Source of the DNA: Streptosporangiaceae bacterium
GTDB lineage: Bacteria > Actinomycetota > Actinomycetes > Streptosporangiales > Streptosporangiaceae
Assembly (NCBI GenBank): GCA_030045295.1
Contig: JASIGD010000388.1
Coordinates: 1 to 16,552 of the forward strand
Direction: 5' to 3'
DNA: 16,552 bases
Of this stretch, positions 1 to 7,425 are shown in pieces. The position numbers and the translations under genes were made by a program. The notes beneath the pieces are model-generated. The model saw only the letters and a list, made by a program, of their open reading frames with translations, had not been told where the DNA came from and made no database searches. Each line of letters begins with the position of its first letter. Position 1 is the first letter of the stretch.

Positions 1-318
1 AGCAAGGCCTTCTACCAGGCCGTGTTCGGCTATGAGTACCAGGACATGAGCGGCGACGGTTTCAACTACGCGATGCTCATGGTCGACGGGCATGAGGTGG
101 GCGGCATCGGCGAGTACCCGGCCGGGACGCCCGCCGAGATACCCGCCGCGTGGGCCACGTATTTCCAGGTCGCCGACACCGACGCCGCGGCCGCGACGGT
201 AGCCGAGCTCGGCGGCCGGGTGGTCCAGCCGGTCAGGGACAGCCCGTACGGCCGGATCGCCGTCGTCGCCGATAACGACGGCGCCGTCTTCTCGCTGATC
301 AAGCCGCCTTTCGCCTAG
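1..318 (+). CDS. VOC (glyoxalase/bleomycin-resistance fold) family protein, 3' part only
   Basis: The reading frame is open from base 1, so the gene begins outside the window and about 105 C-terminal residues are seen, ending at TAG 316-318. The opening residues SKAFYQAVFGYEY are the typical beta-alpha start of a VOC module (S-x-x-FY-x-x-VFGW). The end, with YFQVADTD, AELGGRVVQP, a PYGRIAVVADNDGAVFSLI strand pair and a final KPP, is the classic second half of such a module. Two-module VOC proteins of this sort are common in actinobacteria and often end this way, so this is probably the second module of a longer protein. VOC enzymes bind a metal and act on small molecules as dioxygenases, isomerases or resistance proteins; nothing here fixes the substrate. 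The GTG at 22 is internal to the module and is unlikely to be the true start. Confidence 0.85.
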   Translation, partial: SKAFYQAVFGYEYQDMSGDGFNYAMLMVDGHEVGGIGEYPAGTPAEIPAAWATYFQVADTDAAAATVAELGGRVVQPVRDSPYGRIAVVADNDGAVFSLIKPPFA

Positions 319-340
319 CCGCGAACGCGGCTTGGCGATG

Positions 341-379
341 ATGGAGGCGACCGTCTCCAGCGATACCGGTCGCCTCCAT
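341..379. terminator. Hairpin between VOC gene and amidohydrolase
   Basis: Perfect 13-bp inverted repeat: arm 341-353 (ATGGAGGCGACCG) pairs with 367-379, leaving a 13-base loop at 354-366. It lies 22 bases after the VOC stop codon and ends 58 bases before the amidohydrolase ATG. There is no T-tract, which is usual for actinobacterial terminators. It could also be an operator or 5'-leader hairpin of the downstream gene. Confidence 0.55.
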
Positions 380-437
380 GGGTTCCGCAGGCCCGTTCCC
401 CTTGATTTGCTCTGTATCGGGGCGGAGGGTTCAGGGT

Positions 438-1589
438 ATGGACTCAGAGACTGGCTACCTGCGGATCGCTACCGAAGAGGCGTTCGCGCCACCCGAGCTC
501 GTCACGATGTGGCAGTCCATGCTGGCCGACGGGACGTGCGACGACCCCGGCTTCGTCAGCCTGCAGGGCTTCTACATGCGCAGCAAGGCCGAACGGCCGG
601 CGGCGGTCCTGGCCCGCCTGCAGGACCTGGGCGAACGCCGGATCGCGGACATGAACGCGGCGGGCATCGACCGCCAGGTCATCTCGCTGACCTGTCCCGG
701 CACCCAGATCCTGGACCGGGACCGGGCGATCGCCGTGGCCACCCTGGCCAACGACCAGCTGGCCGAGGCGTGCCGAAGGTACCCGGACCGGTTCAGCGGC
801 CTGACCGCGATCGCGCCGCAGGACCCGCCGGGTGCGGCCAAGGAAATCGAGCGTGGCGCGCACCAGCTGGGCCTGGTCGGCGTCATCATCAACTCGCATA
901 CCCAGGGCGAGTACCTGGACGACCCGAAATTCTGGCCGATTTTCGAGGCGGCCGAGGCCCTGGACACGCCCATCTACCTGCACCCGAACACCCCGCCGCG
1001 GACCATGATCGGCCCGCTGCTCGAGGCCGGCCTGGACAGCGCCATCTACGGGTTCGCCGTCGAGACCGGGATGCACCTGCTGCGCATCATCACCGCCGGG
1101 GTCTTCGACAGGTTCCCCCGGCTGCGGATAGTGGTCGGGCACCTGGGCGAGGCGCTGCCGTTCTGGCTGTACCGGCTGGATTTCATGCACGCCGCGACGG
1201 TGAAGGCGGGGCGGTACAAGTCCATGAAGCCGATCAGCCGCCGGCCGAGTGAGTACCTGCGGTCGAACGTCCGGGTGACGACCAGCGGAATGGCCTGGGC
1301 ACCGGCCATCACGTTCTGCCGGGAGGTACTCGGGCCCGACCGGGTCATGTACGCGATGGATTACCCGTACGAGTACGTGCCCGGGGAAGTGACCGCCCAG
1401 GATCAGCTGCCCCTGGACGCGGCCGCGAAGAAGGCGTTCTTCCAGGGCATCGCCGAGCAGGTCTTCGGCCTGTTATCCGCCCACAACCCGGCCGGGACCT
1501 CCAGCCTCTATCCTCGTGGTCAAGGTTCTCTCTTGAGGCGGTGGCTCGATCGTGCAGTACTCCTGGCCGGGACCAGTGCCCCCGGGTAG
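438..1589 (+). CDS. Amidohydrolase, ACMSD / 2,3-dihydroxybenzoate decarboxylase type
   Basis: 383-residue TIM-barrel metal enzyme of the amidohydrolase-2 family, whose members include gamma-resorcylate, 2,3-dihydroxybenzoate and ACMSD decarboxylases. Visible ligand motifs are E13-x-A15 in RIATEEAF, H182 in YLHPNTPP, H235 in VGHLGEALPFWLYRLD and D308 in MYAMDYPYE. The E-x-A version rather than H-x-H resembles the resorcylate/dihydroxybenzoate decarboxylases, so decarboxylation or hydrolysis of a small aromatic acid is plausible but unproven. The start at 438 is chosen because GGAGGG (424-429) lies 8 bases upstream and the family begins a few residues before RIATEEAF; the ATG at 378 would add 20 non-homologous residues. 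The natural family end, QVFGL, falls at residue 345. The next 38 residues have poor GC3 codon use, include a TTA codon (1473-1475) and look like read-through into foreign or non-coding DNA. Confidence 0.85.
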   Translation: MDSETGYLRIATEEAFAPPELVTMWQSMLADGTCDDPGFVSLQGFYMRSKAERPAAVLARLQDLGERRIADMNAAGIDRQVISLTCPGTQILDRDRAIAVATLANDQLAEACRRYPDRFSGLTAIAPQDPPGAAKEIERGAHQLGLVGVIINSHTQGEYLDDPKFWPIFEAAEALDTPIYLHPNTPPRTMIGPLLEAGLDSAIYGFAVETGMHLLRIITAGVFDRFPRLRIVVGHLGEALPFWLYRLDFMHAATVKAGRYKSMKPISRRPSEYLRSNVRVTTSGMAWAPAITFCREVLGPDRVMYAMDYPYEYVPGEVTAQDQLPLDAAAKKAFFQGIAEQVFGLLSAHNPAGTSSLYPRGQGSLLRRWLDRAVLLAGTSAPG

Positions 1590-2025
1590 ACGTCGGGGGA
1601 CCATCAAGCTCATCCGCTGCGTCCGCTGCGAAGAGCCGCTGTTCCACACCAAGCTGAAGGGTCGGCCGCGGCAAGAGGATCACGAGCAAGGCTGCGAGGT
1701 CTTCATCAAGGCCATCCGGATAACGCAGTACGTCGACGAACTGAAGCGCGCCGGATCCGAGTCGGTCCGTGGGTCCTGGCTGAGCACCCGCCGCCAGCGG
1801 AAGTACTTGCTCGAGAACGCGAAGAAGCTGTCCGTGGCGGCGTGCGAAAGCGACCCGGTCGCCGCGATCAGCGAACTCGGCGAGGCCTATCAAGCCGAAT
1901 GCGAAGCAGGCGGCAAGCGACCCGAGATGACCCAGCTGGCGGAAATGCTGATGCGGGCCTGCAGGCAGCTGGCTCTCGGCCAGGCTCCGGCGCCGGTCAT
2001 CGCCGGCCCCCAGGTCGACGCGTAA
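1552..2025 (+). CDS. Small Cys/His-rich protein of unknown function
   Basis: 157-residue protein I do not recognise. Near the N-terminus is a possible zinc site: C23-x2-C26, then H32, then H44-x3-C48. The rest is charged and looks helical (DELKRAG, a Lys/Arg-rich RRQRKYLLENAKK stretch, then TQLAEMLMRACRQLAL). Codons from about 1600 onward are strongly GC-ending, which supports real coding. GTG 1552 is the first start after an in-frame stop at 1534-1536, with a weak GAGG 13 bases upstream; GTG 1576 is an alternative. With the 1552 start the gene overlaps the amidohydrolase tail by 38 bases in another frame, which suggests that one of the two ends is secondary. A zinc-ribbon regulator or accessory factor is possible, but no function can be assigned. 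Confidence 0.6.
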   Translation: MQYSWPGPVPPGRRRGTIKLIRCVRCEEPLFHTKLKGRPRQEDHEQGCEVFIKAIRITQYVDELKRAGSESVRGSWLSTRRQRKYLLENAKKLSVAACESDPVAAISELGEAYQAECEAGGKRPEMTQLAEMLMRACRQLALGQAPAPVIAGPQVDA

Positions 2026-2053
2026 GCCCGTCACGTTCCCGGACCGCCCCTGA

Positions 2054-3217
2054 TTACCCCGAACGCGGGTGGCTCACCTGGCCGAGGAACAGGGGCAGGC
2101 CCGTGGCACCATCGACGATCGCGAAAAGGAACGGCCGGTCGACGACCACCGTGACCGGCGGAGGCGCCCGGAACGCGGCCGTCGGCCTGAACGTTATCCC
2201 GGTGGCCGCCGCCGCTTCCGTGCCCTGCTCGTCGACGTCGACGTACGCCTTGTGCACGACCGCGCCGATCCGCAGTCGCTCGGCCGCGGTTATGCCGCTG
2301 AAGTCAGCGTCTTGGGTAAAGGCCGCCGTCACGCCGAGCCGCCGAAGGGCCGGGACGAGATTGAAATCGATCTCCAGCCGGAACCGCGGCAGCGACAGCG
2401 TGACCTGATGCCGGGTCGCCCCCTTCAGCATGGCGCGCAGGCCGCCGGCGGCGATCGTCGGGCGCAGCGCCGCCAGCGGCCCGTCAGGCAGCACGACGGC
2501 CATCGCCAGGCTGCTGCCCCGGTAGGGCAGCACCACGGCCTGGTACCCGTCGCCGCTCAGGTAGGCCCGGGCCGCGGTGCCGTGCATCATGGGCACGGCC
2601 AGGCTCGGGCGGTCCGGGCCGTCGGGATAGAACGGCTCGTCGCGTGTCGCGTTTCCGGGAAATGGCTCGGCCCACGGCGCTTTCAGGTAGATCGCGCTGG
2701 TGAGCAGCAGCCTCGTCGCGGCGTCGACGGTGCGGGGCGGCAGCAGTCCGGTGATCTTCCCCTCGGTCTGATCCGCGATCACCCGGTTGATCTCCGCCCG
2801 TGCCGCCTCGGGTGCACCGGCGAAGTCGGCGTCGGCCACGGCGGCCGCCGCGGCATCATCTAGCTGCGCGGTGAAATCGGGAAGCAGCGGCAGCCCGGAC
2901 TGCACCCACAACAGGTTGGGCGCCCGGAACGTCACCGACCCGCCCGCGGTCACGCTGCGGAGCACGGCCGACAGCGCCCGCCATCCCCCGGCCGCTGCCT
3001 CCGGCGTTCCATCCAGGTGCAAGGCGCTGGCCAGCTCCGCCGCCGTGGCACCGCGCGCCCCGTACAGCGCCATCCGCAGCGCGCTGGCCACGCTCGCCGG
3101 TGAGAAGACCGCGTCGGCTGAATTCTCGGCGAGCACCTGGTACAAGTCCGCGCCGAACGCGTCGTCCGCGGCCGCGACCACAGGCGCGGCGGCCGCCGGA
3201 GCTGGTTTGTCGCCCAT
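2054..3217 (-). CDS. Serpin-family protease inhibitor
   Basis: 387 residues, the usual length of a one-domain serpin. Landmarks in order: [10 protein letters not shown] (38-47), [11 protein letters not shown] (101-111), [12 protein letters not shown] (171-182), the breach/shutter segment and [20 protein letters not shown] (321-340), whose E330-x-G-T-E-A-A-A-A-T hinge is the signature of an inhibitory, loop-inserting serpin, then [25 protein letters not shown] (360-384). No signal peptide is visible (it starts [12 protein letters not shown]), so it probably acts in the cytoplasm. Counting from the hinge puts P1 at T346; counting back from PF362-363 puts it at A351, so the reactive loop is about five residues longer than in antitrypsin and R344 or R350 may be the real P1. 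ATG 3217 is chosen because AGGA lies 8 bases upstream and GGGAGG 13 bases upstream, and it matches the fold start. Confidence 0.93.
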   Translation of the reverse strand: MGDKPAPAAAAPVVAAADDAFGADLYQVLAENSADAVFSPASVASALRMALYGARGATAAELASALHLDGTPEAAAGGWRALSAVLRSVTAGGSVTFRAPNLLWVQSGLPLLPDFTAQLDDAAAAAVADADFAGAPEAARAEINRVIADQTEGKITGLLPPRTVDAATRLLLTSAIYLKAPWAEPFPGNATRDEPFYPDGPDRPSLAVPMMHGTAARAYLSGDGYQAVVLPYRGSSLAMAVVLPDGPLAALRPTIAAGGLRAMLKGATRHQVTLSLPRFRLEIDFNLVPALRRLGVTAAFTQDADFSGITAAERLRIGAVVHKAYVDVDEQGTEAAAATGITFRPTAAFRAPPPVTVVVDRPFLFAIVDGATGLPLFLGQVSHPRSG

Positions 3218-3254
3218 TGATTCGTTCCTACCTCCCGCCCACCATCCGATCACA

Positions 3255-3266
3255 CGCCGATCGGCG
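3255..3266. promoter_or_regulatory. 12-bp perfect palindrome in the serpin/GNAT divergent region
   Basis: CGCCGATCGGCG is a perfect palindrome midway between two divergent genes. Nearby are a GC-rich self-complementary tract (3264-3297) and a direct repeat of ACCGGGTGCG at 3301-3310 and 3313-3322. It may be an operator shared by both genes, but palindromes of this composition are also expected by chance in such GC-rich DNA. Confidence 0.3.
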
Positions 3267-3341
3267 GCCGGTCCCCGGCCGGCCGCGACCGGCCGCGAAA
3301 ACCGGGTGCGAGACCGGGTGCGGACCGTGAAACATGGCTGC

Positions 3342-4208
3342 ATGGGCTGGTCGGTCACGGGGGCGGTTGACGAGTTCCTGGCCGAGGCCGGACCGTTCCT
3401 CCGCGCCGAGCCGACGCGGAACACGGTGGTGCTGTCGGTGACGGAGAATCTCAGGGTCGGGGCGTCGGCCTGGCGTCCGCCCGACGCTAACGCGCCGGGG
3501 CCGTTGTTCGGCTGGTGGCAGCCGGGCTCCGGCCGAACCGCCGTTACCGGAGCGTTCATGCACACGCCGGGCTTCCCGGTCTTCCTCACCTGCCTGAGCT
3601 GCCACGCGGCGTCCGAACTCGCCGAGGTGCTGGCCGAGGCGGGACGCCTGGTTCCGGGCGTCAACGCGGAAGCGCCGGCCGCCGAGGCGTTCGCGGCTTC
3701 CTGGCGGCGCCGGACCGGGCTGGCGGCCAGCGTTCAACTCCGAATGAGGCTGTACCGCCTCGGCGTGCTCCGTTGGCCCGATCCCGGACCGCGGGGGGCG
3801 CCGAGGGTCGCCGATGACCGGGACCGGGACCTGCTTACCGGCTGGTTCGACGCGTTCGCTATCGAGGCCGAAGGCAGTACTCCGCAGGACCGCACGGCCG
3901 CCGTCGATGAAAGGCTCAGCTACGGCGGCCTCACGGTCTGGGAGGCAGACGGCGCCCCCGTGTCGTTCGCCGGCTTCACCCGCGCGGTGGCCAACATGGT
4001 ACGCATCGGTCCCGTCTACACGCCGCCGGCGCTGCGCGGCCGGGGCTACGCGGGCGGCGTGACCGCAGCGGTGAGCCAGGCCGCGCTGGACGCGGGCGCC
4101 ACCGAGGTCGTGCTTTACACAGATCTCGCCAACCCCACGAGTAACGCGTTGTACGAGCGTCTTGGCTTCCGCCCGGTCGAGGACCGCGTGGTCCTGTCCT
4201 TTGCCTAA
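3342..4208 (+). CDS. GNAT family N-acetyltransferase
   Basis: 288 residues. The C-terminal third carries the acetyl-CoA binding motif A of GNAT enzymes: a VANMVRIGPVYTP beta-strand, then R232-x2-G235-x-A237 in RGRGYAGG, followed by helix VTAAVSQAALDAGA, strand EVVLYTDL, and the closing NPTSNALYERLGFRPVEDRVVLSF typical of the fold. The N-terminal 150 residues (TGAVDEFLAEAGPFLRAEPTRN) form a second, weaker domain found in actinobacterial GNATs of this length. The substrate is unknown. ATG 3342 is favoured because the protein family begins with a TSVDEFL-like helix; GTG 3327 is in frame and possible. No good Shine-Dalgarno sequence is visible for either. It is divergent from the serpin and 62 bases upstream of the PPOX gene. 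Confidence 0.85.
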   Translation: MGWSVTGAVDEFLAEAGPFLRAEPTRNTVVLSVTENLRVGASAWRPPDANAPGPLFGWWQPGSGRTAVTGAFMHTPGFPVFLTCLSCHAASELAEVLAEAGRLVPGVNAEAPAAEAFAASWRRRTGLAASVQLRMRLYRLGVLRWPDPGPRGAPRVADDRDRDLLTGWFDAFAIEAEGSTPQDRTAAVDERLSYGGLTVWEADGAPVSFAGFTRAVANMVRIGPVYTPPALRGRGYAGGVTAAVSQAALDAGATEVVLYTDLANPTSNALYERLGFRPVEDRVVLSFA

Positions 4209-4258
4209 GATCGCCTGCCACTTCCAGGACCGCCCCTCGTCCGCCACCAGCGGCGGGT

Positions 4259-4264
4259 TACGCT
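4259..4264 (+). promoter_or_regulatory. -10 element giving a leaderless transcript
   Basis: TACGCT fits the TANNNT -10 consensus and ends 6 bases before the GTG at 4271, so transcription would begin at or next to the start codon. There is no Shine-Dalgarno sequence in the C/T-rich bases between. No clear -35 is seen. Confidence 0.4.
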
Positions 4265-4270
4265 TCCCCG

Positions 4271-4714
4271 GTGAGCGGACTTGAAGACTTCGCGCGCCTG
4301 GTAGCCGGCGATCACGGCCTGTGCGTGGTGTCCACGTCGCGGCCGGATGGCACGATCCAGTCGTCGGTGGTGAACGCGGGTGTCCTGCCGCATCCCATCA
4401 CCGGAGCCCAGGTGGTCGGCCTGGTCAGCCGGGGCGACGCCCACCGGCTGGCCAACCTCCGGGCGCGGCCGCGGGCCACGGTGGTCGTCCGGGCCGGCTG
4501 GCAGTGGGCGTCAGCCGAAGGCCCGGTCGAGCTAGCCGGACCCGATGACCCTTTGCCCGGGGTCGACGCCGAACGGCTGCGGCTGCTGTTGCGCGAGATC
4601 TTCACCGCGGCGGGCGGTACGCACGACGACTGGCCGACCTACGACCGGGTCATGGCCGACGAGCGCCGCGTCGCCGTCCTGCTGACGCCGGACCGGACCA
4701 GCCCCTCCGCCTAG
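4271..4714 (+). CDS. PPOX-class (pyridoxamine-phosphate oxidase fold) flavin/F420-dependent protein
   Basis: 147 residues with the split-barrel layout of the PPOX family: a short N-terminal helix (LEDFARLV), strand GLCVVSTSRPDGTIQSSVVNAGVL, then LVSRGDAHRLANLRARPRATVVVRAG, in which the R/K-x-x-NL-R-x-x-P-x segment is the typical cofactor-binding loop, and WASAEGPVELAGP. Actinobacterial relatives (TIGR03618 type) mostly use F420 or FMN to reduce small molecules or bind heme; the sequence alone does not tell which. GTG 4271 is chosen from the start of homology and the -10 element just upstream. It stands alone between the GNAT gene and thrS, with 131 bases before thrS. Confidence 0.85.
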   Translation: MSGLEDFARLVAGDHGLCVVSTSRPDGTIQSSVVNAGVLPHPITGAQVVGLVSRGDAHRLANLRARPRATVVVRAGWQWASAEGPVELAGPDDPLPGVDAERLRLLLREIFTAAGGTHDDWPTYDRVMADERRVAVLLTPDRTSPSA

Positions 4715-4802
4715 ACCACCAAGGACCGCGCCCGGCTAGCGACCCGGGGCGCCATGGCCGACGCTCGGCAATACTCACGCGCGCTGCACGTCCGCGCACC
4801 GA

Positions 4803-4808
4803 TAGCAT
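4803..4808 (+). promoter_or_regulatory. Candidate -10 of thrS
   Basis: TAGCAT fits the TANNNT -10 pattern and would place the transcript start near 4815, about 18 bases before the AAAGGAG ribosome site at 4833-4839. No convincing -35 is visible. The 131-base upstream gap is too short for a T-box leader and shows no T-box sequence. Confidence 0.4.
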
Positions 4809-4845
4809 CGGGTAACCAGTTCTGTTCGACGCAAAGGAGTGCCCC

Positions 4846-6831
4846 GTGTCCAGCCCGCAGCTTCGCATCACCCTCGCCGGAAGCGAGCACGTGGTCGAGG
4901 CTGGCACCACGGCGGGCCAGGTCCTGGCCCCCGAGCCGGGCACTATCGCCGCGCGGGTCAACGGGGAGCCGCGCGACCTGACCTACCAGCTCGCCGACGG
5001 CGACGACGTCGAGCCGGTAGACATCGCCAGCGACGACGGCCGGTACATCGTGCGGCACTCCGCTGCGCACGTCATGGCCCAGGCCGTGCAGCAGCTGTTC
5101 CCGCAGGCCAAGCTCGGTATCGGGCCGCCGGTGGAGAACGGCTTCTACTACGACTTCGACGTCGACCGGCCGTTCAACCCTGAGGACCTGAAGGCGATCG
5201 AGGGCCGGATGCGCCAGATCATCAGGCAGGGCCAGCGGTTTTCCCGGCGGGTGGTGACCGACGAGCAGGCCGCCGAAGAGCTCGCCGACGAGCCGTACAA
5301 GCTGCAGCTGATCAGGCTCAAGGGCCACGGGTCTGGCTCGCTGGATTTTGAGCTGAGCGAGGGCGTGGAGGTCGGCGGCCCCGAACTGACCATCTACGAC
5401 AACCTGGACCCAGGCACCGGCGAGCTGCGCTGGAAGGACCTGTGTCGCGGCCCGCACCTGCCCACCACCAGGAACATCCCCGCGTTCAAACTCATGCGCA
5501 GCGGAGGCGCCTACTGGCGCGGCAGCGAGCAGAACCCGCAGCTGCAGCGGATCTACGGCACCGCGTGGGAGTCCCGCGAACGCCAGGACGAGTACCTGAA
5601 GTTCCTGGAAGAGGCCGAAAAGCGCGACCATCGCAAGCTCGGCGCCGAGCTTGACCTGTTCTCGTTCCCGCCCGAGATCGGCAGCGGCCTGCCCGTGTTC
5701 CACCCCAAGGGCGGCCTGGTCAGAAAGATCCTGGAGGACTACTCGCGGCGCCGGCACGAAGAGGCCGGCTATGACTTCGTCAACACCCCGCACATCACCA
5801 AGTCGGAGCTGTTCGAGATCTCCGGGCACCTGGACTGGTTCGGCGAGAACATCTTCCCGCCCATGGACGTCGAGGGGGCCAAGTACTACCTCAAGCCCAT
5901 GAACTGCCCCATGCACATCCTGATCTACCGGTCCCGCGGCCGGTCTTATCGGGAGCTGCCGCTGCCGCTGTTCGAGTTCGGCACCGTTTACCGGTACGAG
6001 AAATCCGGGGTGGTCCACGGCCTGACCCGGGTCCGCGGCCTGACCATGGATGACGCGCACATCTTCTGCACCAGGGAGCAGGCCGGCGCCGAGCTGAGGC
6101 GGTTGCTGACCTTCGTGCTCGACCTGCTGCGCGACTACGGCCTGGACGACTTCTACCTGGAGCTGTCGACCAGGGACGAGGAGAAGGAGAAGTTCGTCGG
6201 CAGCGACGAGGACTGGGAGCAGGCGACCGAGGAGCTGCAGCTGGCCGCCGAGGAATCGGGCCTGGAACTCGTGGCCGACCCCGGAGGAGCCGCGTTCTAC
6301 GGGCCGAAGATCTCCGTGCAGGCCCGGGACGCGATCGGCCGGACCTGGCAGCTGTCCACCATCCAGGTCGACTACAACCTGCCCAAGCGGTTCGGGCTGG
6401 AGTACCAGGCCGCCGACGGCTCCCGGCAGCAGCCCATCATGATCCACCGGGCCCTGTTCGGGTCGATCGAGCGGTTCTTCGGCATCCTGGTCGAGCACTA
6501 CGCGGGAGCGTTCCCGCCGTGGCTGGCGCCGGTTCAGGTCGTCGGCATCCCGATCGCCGACGCGCACGTGCCGTACCTGGACAGGGTCGCTGAGCTGCTC
6601 CGCGAACATGACATCCGGGTCGAGGTCGACTCGAGCGACGACCGGATGCAGAAGAAGATCAGGACCGCGCAGCGGCAGAAGGTGCCGTACATGCTGATCG
6701 CGGGCGACGAGGACGTGGCCAAGGAAGCGGTGTCGTTCCGCTACCGCGACGGGACCCAGAACAACGGCGTCCCCGTCGGCCAGGCCGTCGCGGAAATCGT
6801 CGCCGCCGTGCACGACCGCGTCCAGGTGTAA
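4846..6831 (+). CDS. thrS: Threonine--tRNA ligase
   Basis: 661 residues; charges tRNA-Thr with threonine in the cytoplasm. Domains in order: TGS domain (about 1-62), editing domain with H71-x3-H75 and C200-R-G-P-H204 that clears mischarged seryl-tRNA, class II catalytic core with zinc ligands C354 (MNCPMH), H405 (DDAHIF) and H534 (MIHRALFGS), motif 2 in the [12 protein letters not shown] stretch and motif 3 at [15 protein letters not shown], then the anticodon-binding domain (about 560-655). GTG 4846 is set by a strong AAAGGAG 6 bases upstream. The length is slightly above the E. coli enzyme, normal for actinobacteria. The HIT gene follows 3 bases after the stop, so the two are almost certainly co-transcribed. 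Confidence 0.98.
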   Translation: MSSPQLRITLAGSEHVVEAGTTAGQVLAPEPGTIAARVNGEPRDLTYQLADGDDVEPVDIASDDGRYIVRHSAAHVMAQAVQQLFPQAKLGIGPPVENGFYYDFDVDRPFNPEDLKAIEGRMRQIIRQGQRFSRRVVTDEQAAEELADEPYKLQLIRLKGHGSGSLDFELSEGVEVGGPELTIYDNLDPGTGELRWKDLCRGPHLPTTRNIPAFKLMRSGGAYWRGSEQNPQLQRIYGTAWESRERQDEYLKFLEEAEKRDHRKLGAELDLFSFPPEIGSGLPVFHPKGGLVRKILEDYSRRRHEEAGYDFVNTPHITKSELFEISGHLDWFGENIFPPMDVEGAKYYLKPMNCPMHILIYRSRGRSYRELPLPLFEFGTVYRYEKSGVVHGLTRVRGLTMDDAHIFCTREQAGAELRRLLTFVLDLLRDYGLDDFYLELSTRDEEKEKFVGSDEDWEQATEELQLAAEESGLELVADPGGAAFYGPKISVQARDAIGRTWQLSTIQVDYNLPKRFGLEYQAADGSRQQPIMIHRALFGSIERFFGILVEHYAGAFPPWLAPVQVVGIPIADAHVPYLDRVAELLREHDIRVEVDSSDDRMQKKIRTAQRQKVPYMLIAGDEDVAKEAVSFRYRDGTQNNGVPVGQAVAEIVAAVHDRVQV

Positions 6832-6834
6832 CCC

Positions 6835-7425
6835 GTGCCCGACCCGGACCCGGGAACCCCTTCGCCCGAAGCCCCCCCCGACCCCGGGCAGCTGACCGAG
6901 GACCAGATTTTTGCTGGCGTCCCTGACTCGTTCGGGCGGCTCTGGACGCCGCACCGGATGGCCTACATCAAGGGAGAGGGCAAGCCATCCGGTCCCGAAC
7001 AGGAGTGCCCGTTTGACCGTGCGCCGAAGCTGAGCGACGAGGACAGCCTGATCGTCGCCCGGGGCTCGCTGGTCTACGCGGTGCTCAACCTGTACCCGTA
7101 CAACGCCGGCCACCTGCTGGTCGTCCCGTACCGGCACGTGGCCGACTACACCGAGCTGACCGTCCCGGAGACAGCCGAATTCGCCGAGTTCACCAAGCGC
7201 GCGGTCCGTGCCCTGCGCCAGGCGTCCGGCGCGCAGGGGTTCAACATCGGCATGAACCTCGGTTCCGTGGCCGGCGCCGGCATCGCCGCCCACCTGCATC
7301 AGCACGTCGTGCCCAGATGGGGCGGCGACACCAACTTCATGCCGGTGGTGGCCCGCACCCGCGTCCTGCCCCAGCTCCTCGCCGATACCCGCAAGCTCCT
7401 GGCCGAAGCCTGGCCCGCCGCCTAA
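6835..7425 (+). CDS. HIT-family protein, AP4A phosphorylase/hydrolase type
   Basis: 196 residues with the histidine triad H153-L-H155-Q-H157-V-V and the upstream strands LYPYNAGHLLVVPYRHVADY of the HIT fold. It corresponds in length and position (directly after thrS) to M. tuberculosis Rv2613c, described as a diadenosine tetraphosphate phosphorylase. By analogy it cleaves dinucleoside polyphosphates, which aminoacyl-tRNA synthetases make as a side product; this would fit the coupling to thrS, but the link is inference. The first 20 residues are Pro/Asp-rich and look disordered. GTG 6835 gives a 3-base gap after thrS. The stop TAA (7423-7425) overlaps the stop of the convergent EF-G2 gene (7422-7424 on the other strand), leaving no space for a terminator. 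Confidence 0.93.
   Translation: MPDPDPGTPSPEAPPDPGQLTEDQIFAGVPDSFGRLWTPHRMAYIKGEGKPSGPEQECPFDRAPKLSDEDSLIVARGSLVYAVLNLYPYNAGHLLVVPYRHVADYTELTVPETAEFAEFTKRAVRALRQASGAQGFNIGMNLGSVAGAGIAAHLHQHVVPRWGGDTNFMPVVARTRVLPQLLADTRKLLAEAWPAA

Noticed and set aside
332..1252. 306-codon frame overlapping the amidohydrolase
   Set aside because: Arg/Pro/Gly-rich shadow in a different frame of a recognised enzyme.
4715..4845. T-box or other riboswitch before thrS
   Set aside because: Only 131 bases, no T-box consensus, no terminator pair; a plain promoter and ribosome site explain it.
4711..7305. 864-codon open frame on the minus strand opposite thrS and HIT
   Set aside because: Its translation is compositionally odd, without family motifs, and lies fully antisense to two certain genes; long antisense frames are expected in DNA with such high GC3.
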